Made by a program: the position numbers and the translations under genes. Under the pieces are notes generated by a model. It did not search any database. It had not been told where the DNA came from and saw nothing but the letters and a program-made list of their open reading frames with translations. Of a stretch of DNA of 64,000 nucleotides, positions 24,401-33,400 are shown piece after piece. Source of the stretch: Serripes groenlandicus (taxonomy: Eukaryota; Mollusca; Bivalvia; Cardiida; Cardiidae); NCBI GenBank assembly GCA_031761405.1, contig JASEVX010000011.1, forward strand, positions 64,955,217 through 65,019,216. The letters are read 5' to 3'. Within the stretch, counting starts at the first letter, position 1; each line of letters begins with the position of its first letter.

Positions 24401-27400
24401 TGAAGGGCCATGGACGCGTTTTCTACCGTCACGGCGAACACTGTGGCCGCCGCCATGTTTGTTTTATTACGATCGATAAACGCTTTCCAAGTGTTTCAGT
24501 TTCGTACTCAATTATTTTAGTTCCCAAAATCGATAAAAAGTTCTAGGGTTGGCCCCAAAAAATAGGAAAGGTAGGGTTACCTGAACCACACATATTATTT
24601 TTTTTAGCCTAGAGGCAAAAGACGAAATTGCTCATTATGAGCTGTCTGCTGCAAATGTGTCTGTATCAGGGAAATTAACCCATTCCTACTTACAGTAAAT
24701 CTGCAGCAGACCACTTTGAAAACCTATATACAAAAACGTTAAAAGTCTCCATAAATAAGAGTTTAATTATTAAAAAGAGTTGAAAACATTGTGGCAAGAG
24801 GAGAAATTTCTCATGTTCACAATTTGTTCAAAAGACTTCTGCTTCAGAGGTGTCAAAAAGTGGCTATATGTGGGAAAGAGTGAAGAGATTCCTGTTTTGA
24901 AAACATGGATGATGACGAAAAATCTAGCATCTATAAAATAAAAAGTATGACTTTTTATACATAGATGACAACATTTTGGGAAAGGGAGAATATTATTGTT
25001 ATGAGTAGATGACTGCTGCAAAGTCTTCAGTCATCTGACTCAGGAAGAGGCTAAAAATGTAACAAGAGTAAAATTGTATTTTTATGCAAACTTTTCAAAT
25101 TAATTATCCGCAACGCAACTTCAGGAGTTGTACTATCTTGCAACACCAAACCCTTTCCCATTTAAACGTCTTGGCATTACAGTTAAACAACTTCTGAAAA
25201 TATTATGGCAAAAAGCAAAATTGCTCATACAGAGCAATTTCTCATTTTGCAACAATGTTTTCAACCGTTTTCTATAACTTAACTTTCCCTCAAAGATATT
25301 TTCCATACTTATTGCATGCTTTCAAAGTCGTCTGCTGCTGATTAGATGTGTGCGGAAAGAAGGGTTTAATATCATATAATATTATGCAATGAAATGTAAG
25401 ATGCCTCTGCATCATTTTTATGAGAGTTTAATTATTAACCCTTTCCCTCATACGACAATTCTGCAGCAGAAGACTTTGAACGTATTTTGTCAAAACATAG
25501 AAAATCTCTATAATTGAATGGATAACCTATGACAAAAAGTGGAAAACATTGTGGCAAAAGGAGAAATTGCATGTTTTGTGCAATTTCTTCTTTTGTCACT
25601 ATGTTTTCAAAAAGCCAGAGGTGTCAGAAAGCGTCTATATGAGGGAAAGGGTTAAAAAGATTTGAAAACATTGTGGCAAAAAAAAGGAGAAATTGCTTGT
25701 TTTTAGCAAGTTCATCTTTTGTCACTATGTTTCCAAAAGACGGCTGCTTCAGAGCCATCAGAGAGCATCTATATGAGGGAAAGGGTCTAAATGCATAAAC
25801 TGAAGATGACTTTTCAAAAACTTGTGGTAAAAAGAGAAAATGCTGAAAATTAGCAATTTCTCAATATACCACAATGCTTTCAACTTTATTTGATAATTAA
25901 ATTTCCATTTTTAGAAATTTTCCATTCTTTTGCATTGAGATTTTCAATGTAAATCTGCAGCAGATTTGCTGTATGTCCATGGGAAAAGATTAACCCTTTC
26001 TCTCATATAGACGCTTTCTGATGCCTCTTCAGAAGATGCCTTTTTGAAAACATAGTGACAAAAGAAGAAATTGCTCAAAACGAGCAATTTCTCCTTTTGA
26101 CACAATGTTTTCCACTTTTAGTCATAGGTTATCCATTCAATTATAGAGATTTTCTATATTTTGACAAAATACGTTGTCTGCTGCAGAATAATCGTATGAG
26201 GGAAAAGATTAACACATTGTTTGGCAAAAGAATAAGAACTCATGAATAGGCATCATTCAATGTCACAAAATATTTCTCCTCTATCATCTGTTTAGTTGCA
26301 CATTTTTTATCTATTCATTTTGTTAGGTTTTTTCCTCCACATCCAGTTTCAATTTTGGTTTCAATTTTGAAAAGAATCCAAATTTATTTGCTGGGTCAGC
26401 AACAATTAAGCTATTTTATCAGCTTCTATTTCATGCAAAAATATTGAACAATGGAAGTCAGTTTATGTTGTCAAAAATTAATTCAACATGAAATAGAATA
26501 TAAAATGTTGATAACAATTTCAGAGCTTCTTGTATTACAATGATTTTTCTTACGCATATATTTAAATATCAACCCCTTTTCCCCACATCCAAAAATCAGC
26601 AGCTGACGACTGACGACCTTGAAAACATCTGGGCGAAAAATGAGAATAATCTCTATAAATGAAAGTTTATCCCTTTCCCTCATATAGATGCTTTCATACG
26701 CCTCTGCAGCAGACGGCTTTTTGAAAACAATTTCTCCTTTTGCCACAATGCTTTCCACTTTTTGTCATAGTTTATCCATTCAATTATGGAGATATTCTAT
26801 GTTTTGACAAAATACGTTCAAAGTCGTCTGCTGCAGAATTGTTGTATGAGGGAAAGGGTTAAAGTCTGTTTACATTGTCGAAAAATTAATTCAACAGGAA
26901 ATAAAGTATAAGATGTAGATAAAAACTTCAGAGCTTTTTGCAGTGCAAATGTTCTTACAAATATTAAAATATTAAAATATTAACCCCCTTTCCCACATCC
27001 TGGCATGATCTGCAGCAGACGACTTTGAAAACATCTGGGCAAGAATGAGAATAATCTCTATATATCGAGGGCTTGGCGTGAAACGGTTGTAACTAAAATT
27101 GGTAATTTTTTACCAAGGTTAATCACCTCGCCATAAAGTCTTTATAAGCGTTAAATCATTTTTCTTGGTAAACAATGGAAATTTAGGTGCCATTGCTCGT
27201 TCTGAGCAATGGCACCTAAATTTGCATTGTTTACAAAAGGGTCAAAATTGCCCCTAAACCAGGGTTTTCAAAATAGGTTTTAAGTTACAACTGTTTCACA
27301 CCAAGCCCTCGATTAATAAAAGTATAATCAGTGAAAAGAGTTGAAAAAATTGCGGCAAAACGGAAAAAATGCTCATAATGAGCAGTTTATCCTCTTGCCA

Positions 27401-30400
27401 CAATGTTTTCAAAAGTCATCAGCTGCAGAGGGGGTCAGAAAGCGTCCCTGTATGTGGTAAAGGGATAACTAACTTTGCTCATTTGATCAGTGTATTCAAG
27501 ATGTCTTTTATCAGGGAAAGGGTTAACGAGAAATGTCAAAAGTAGATTTTATTTTGAACAGGCCTAACAATGTATGAAAAATGACTTTGTATGTGTTAAC
27601 CCTTTCCCTCATATAGACGCTTTCTGACTCCTATGCAGCAGACAGCTTTTTGAATAACAGTGACAAAAGAAGAAATTGCTCAAGACGAGCAATTTCTCCT
27701 TCTGCCACAATGTTTTTCACTTTTAGTCACAGGTTTTCCATTTAATTAGAGATTTTCTATTTTTTGACAAAATATGTTCAAAGTCGTCTGCTGCAGAATT
27801 GTCGTATGAGGGAAAGGGTTCAATGGTTTTTCCTTTAACCCTTCCCTCCATACAACAAATCTTCAGCAGACAACTTTGAAAACATCTCGGTAAAATAATG
27901 GTAAACATCCAAGAATAAAAATATAATTATTAAATAAAGTTGAAATCTTTATTAGCAATTTCTCCTTTTCCACAATGTTTTCAAAAACCATCTGCAACAG
28001 ATGCATGTGGGAAAGAGTTAACCCTTTACCTCATATAGACGCTGTCTGATGCCTCTGCAGCAGACAGCTTTTTGAAAACATGGCGAGCAAAAGAAGAAAT
28101 TACTCTAAACAAGCAATTTCTCCTTTTGCCACCATGTTTTCAACACTATTCATTTATTGTACTTTCATTTGAAGGGAGTTTGTAAAAAAATTTGGGTATG
28201 TTTTCAAAGTCGTCTGATGCAGATTTGTTGTATGTGGGAAAAGGGTTAAAAGAACCAAGCTGTCATAATAGGGTTCCTTTCTGTAACCCGACAGAAACAG
28301 TTCACTGTACATGGATAATCAGAAGTCAAGATAATGAGGAGTATACAGCTCTTTTCCCCACGATATCTCTGTTATCATCCAACCAAATCCTATGATGCAG
28401 GTACTCAAAAGAATCGTCTTGTTGATACGATTCTTTTGAGTACCCACATCATAGGTTTAGAGGGTAAACTTAGGATTTTAAAACGTAAAAACTCCCCTTA
28501 TCTAGAGCTCTAGATACTAAAAATATAACTTGTCTGTATACTCACTGTAGAGAATCATGTTTCATGAGCCATGCAGACACAAACTTGTGCTCCTGGAAAT
28601 TGTCCACCACCAATAAGGTTGCCCCGTTAATCTGAAATAGAGTCAAAGGTAAAGAGCTCAGTTATATATTACATACAGAGAAGCTCCAGGTAGACGAGCT
28701 ACATGTAGAGTGACCATTTCATTCGGTCAATCTCTTTTATCCCTTTCCCTCATACAACAATTCTGCGGCATTTTGTCAAAACATAGAAAATCTCTTTAAT
28801 TGAATGGATAACCTATGAATAAAAGTGGAAAACATTGTGGCAAAAGGCGAAATTGCTTGTTTTGAGCAATTTCTACTTTTGTCACTATGTTTTCAAAAAG
28901 CCATCTGCTGCAGAGGCGTCGGAAAGCGTCTATATGAGTGAAAGGGTTAAAAGCAGTAACATTAAACAACTTAAACAAATACCCGCGTTTTGACACATCT
29001 GACAATTTTTGAAAACATTGTGTCAAACGGAGGAATTGCTCATGCATGATGATCAATTTTTCCATATGGCACAATGTTTTTTGCGCAGGCTGATCCGGGT
29101 CGATACATGTAACGCAGCGTCCATAATGTTTGTTTTCTTTTGGAACATTTCAATTTATGTACCTGACAATATTCAATTATTATGCTTTCATTTTTTAGAG
29201 ACATTTCATAATTTTACCTAGGTTTTGTTTTTTACAAAGTAGTCGGCTGCAGGTTTGTTGTTTGTGGGAACGGGTTATTACACATTTGGATGCTTAGACA
29301 TACCCGAAAATAAAACAACCGACTTCCCACAATGCTTCTGTCACAAAATCGTATAATTTCAATCACTCAGATTATCTAGTCCAAATATTTTAAACTTTCG
29401 GTTTCTCGTTTTATCATCTGTCATTTATTGGTCAACTGAGCGCGTATGCAGGATAATAACAAAATGAAAAATGAGCATTACGCGATGTATTTCTTTGGAG
29501 GACTAACAGATTATCCTACCTTGTTTTCAAATTTGGAGTTTTGAAATAGTTCTTACATAAATCTACAAAATAACTCAAAATGGTGGCAGAAAAAAGATTT
29601 AAACCTACCCAACAGGCTGCATCAGCTTCCTCAAAAATAAGCGGATCATCTTTGACGAATTGATAACAACTAGCTTGATATTGCTCCCATCCTAAAGGAC
29701 ATCCTGAAATACAAAATAACTAATCATATTACCTACTTCAAAGAAAGTAATGGTATTGCTTGACAGGTTCATAGTTTCCTATGGGGTAAATCGTGAAGAC
29801 CACAGGCTAAAACACCATCCTGAAAAATCTGTGAAAAAAATTGCATGGAAAAAAATATGGGATGGAGGTGCCATTAGTGTGCCAGTGAATTTGTAACCTG
29901 TACATTTTTGTGAATTTGTACCCTTGTATAAGTGAATGTTTATGTAACCTTTGTAATTTTTACATTTATATTGCAGAATTAGTGTTTACAAAATATTTTT
30001 TATTATATTTTTATGTAATATTATTAATAAAAAAGTAAAAAGTTAAAGATTATGGCCATAAATTTGGCGGTTTTGCGATAATTAACGAAGTGTCAATTGT
30101 TAATTAGGTGTGAACATATCGAAGATAATTACTTGACACGTGACAGATTATCTAGATTGGCGCTTAACTATTTCTCAGCATGTGTTAAAGTTTGGGTTTA
30201 GCGTTTCGTTGCATACAAAAAAAAGAGATACATGTATAAAATGTTTATACACTGATATTGTGAACTCATTATTGATTAGGATTGCACTGATGAAAATGTT
30301 ATCTTCAACTAAATAACTTAGGAATTACTCTAATTAATATATCGATATAAGTGATTAATAGGCTAATCAAATAAACTGATGAATGCAATTAAAACAGATA

Positions 30401-33400
30401 GTCAGACATTCTTATTAAATATTCTTGTTTTTCACAAACTGTTAGTATATAATTCGACAACTTTAATTGATAAAAGGCGCTCGTCATCTCAATTATCTAG
30501 GATTATCACACCTCACCCATCAAATAGAATATTATTAATTGCAATAAGAACAATGTGTAAGATTAATAAATATATCGTTATTTATCATATATTAGTTAAA
30601 CTTGTACTAAAACAAGTTACGAAATATTTTTTTCCAACAAACGCATCTTTTTAAAAAAAAAAAAATCTACAATATTTATCAAAATGTGGAATAGTTTTCC
30701 ACAGGTTACGAATTCACCAAGATATACAGGTTACGAGTTCACCAGGTTACGAATTCACTGTAACCCCTCCCAACACAACACAAATTCCTGCTAGAACTTT
30801 GTCTACACAATATGTTGCAAATTTGCGACACCATTGTCGGCTGTTGGAATTACGAATTTCTTACCCTGGCATATAAATCAAAATTCAGATATATTGACTG
30901 ATGTTTTGGTCCATCATTTTTGGGTGATGTTAGGTGCAGACCTTTTTGGGCTGGTTCCCGAATTTGCTATGTAGTCTGTTTGAAATCTGGGTTTGCTTTG
31001 CAAAATGCCACACTACACTACACTAGTATAGACGATATTTCAAACAGCATATGCTCAGTGTACACTTTGGTAAGCGCGCTATTTATTATGCAGGTGAATT
31101 TGGAGATCTACTTTTCTTTAGGAATTATTGGTGTAAATACTTGGCGGTCACAGCTGCAATTTTAACCACTTTCAACAAACAACAAATCTGCGACAAACGA
31201 CTTTATTGATAAACATACACGCACAAAATATACATTGTATACATAGTGGAAAACCTTGATGACACATAACTGTCGAATAGAGTTGAAACCACCATGATAG
31301 GAAATAACCTCTTCATTATGATGAGTTCCTCCTTTTATCTCAATGTTTTCAAAAGTTGTTTACTACATATGCATCAAAACATGTCTTCAGGTGGGAAGAG
31401 TTCATTATTACACATTAAAACTGTGTAATAGTAAAACAATGGCATGTTGAACAATACACGTGTGTATATTGTGTTGTAGGAAGGTTGGCCCGAGGCGTTT
31501 TATCCCTTTCCCTCAAACAACACATCTGCAGCAGACAACTTTGTAAACTTGTCGGCAAAAAATCGGGAAAAAATCTATAATAAGATAAATAATTGAATAA
31601 AGTTGAAACATTGAGGCAAAAGGAAAAATTGCTCGTGATGAAGAAATTTCTTCCATTGTCACAATGATTTCTTTTGGGGTTTAACGCCATTTTTAACCGG
31701 TTTCAGTCATATCACCGCGGCCAGTTCACCTACTCATGTGTTGCCTGGCTATCTCACACCAGTACTACACACAGCAGTCTTTCGAAGCAACTGGCTGCTT
31801 TTCCACGTAGTCTGATAGCCCATTGGTGTAAGACGAATGACGCTTGTAACAGTGACTTGTGTCAACCGTTGGATAGAATTTTGGCAGAGCTTGGGTTCGA
31901 ACTCACAACCCCTGGATTGATAGCCCGCGTCGCTACCGACTTAGCTACCGGGGCTCGGCTACGTACGTTTTGAGTAATAGCTCAAGAAATAAAGCAAACT
32001 ATGAGCATTGTCCCCTCTAAAGAGACTGAATATGTACACGTTATAACCATTACAATATCGCAGGGATCGCGGGAGAGGGCCATAACGTTCGGCAAAGTAA
32101 GAGGCATTTTTTGCATTCATAAACGAACGCTTCTAAAGAATTGTACCACTATTTAATTTCGATAACAATGTGGCATGCGTTTGAATCCCGCTCCATTACG
32201 ATCTGCAACGTAATGTAGGGAGGCATTTTAATTGTGATCATTTTTAAAACTATTTAATTGCCGAATTTCACAAAGTCAACCCTTCCATGTTGAAAACTGG
32301 ACCACTCCATTTTTCGTCCAACAAGACAATTACTAAAATTTAACGTAGTCGCAAACAATGTAGGTTTCAGGAGAGACAGCTCGTTATATGCAGGGGCGTA
32401 GCTCCCTTTATGCACTGTAGGCACGTGCCTATACACTTTTTCTAAAAATGCCCCAACATGCAGCTGCAGCGATACACATCTGCGTAATGTATCGACCAGA
32501 TCAGCCTGCGCTGTCCGCGCAGACTGATCCGGCAGACACATTCCGTCTATGGGGGGGGGGGGGGGGGGGGGGGGAAATAGATAGAGTAGTGATTCTTGAA
32601 ACAGAAAATCCACAGGAGGCGAAAAGTGTATATCCGGCTACGCCTGTGTGGCATGCTTAGGCTGATGCAGGTCGATACTTTACGCAGAGTTCACAATGTT
32701 GATTTTTCTCACGAGACGGCCTACACATTGATTATTGCCAAGCTACGCCCCTGAATATTACCAAGCTACGCTCCTGAATATTGCCAAGCTATGTCCCTGA
32801 ATATTGCCAAGCTACGCCCCTGATATGAGCTCTGCATTGTTCGCAAAAGCCTTTAATTTACGCGAAATGGTTGAGCATGAACGATCGGACTAGACTGATC
32901 GTTATGAAATTTTACCTTTGTTTATTTCGATAAAAAGATGTAATTTGAAATAAAAATGCTAAAGCAAATAGTTTGTGAGATCGCTGTAAACAAATCGGTT
33001 TTTTTCCTCACAAACTATTTGCTTTAGCATTTTTATTTCAAAATACATCTTGTTATTGAACTTCACGGGACTTTTAAAATGATAGCGAATCACGTTGTAT
33101 CTCTTTTTCTTAAATGAATGAATGAAGAGTTTTGAAACGGGTCTTTAAGAACATTTTCTAATTCAAAACAAATTAAGGCCGACATGTATGTATGTTTAAC
33201 GATTGTAGGATAAAAAGAAACAGGATAAAAAAGTAACAGGACAAAAAGCAACGGACAACAAGAAACAGGATAAAAAGCAACACATTTTCCAAAATACAAT
33301 GAAAATCAATATGTTTAAGTCTACAAATATGAAAAAAGACACAAACCAGTTGAGGAGTAATGTATCGTCTTGATATTGTAATGATTTTCTTTAATTTTAA

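Noticed and set aside
32254..32613. 119-codon minus-strand frame with a poly-Pro run
   Set aside because: The Pro run is the complement of the 24-base G tract inside transposon M3; there is no conserved coding signal.
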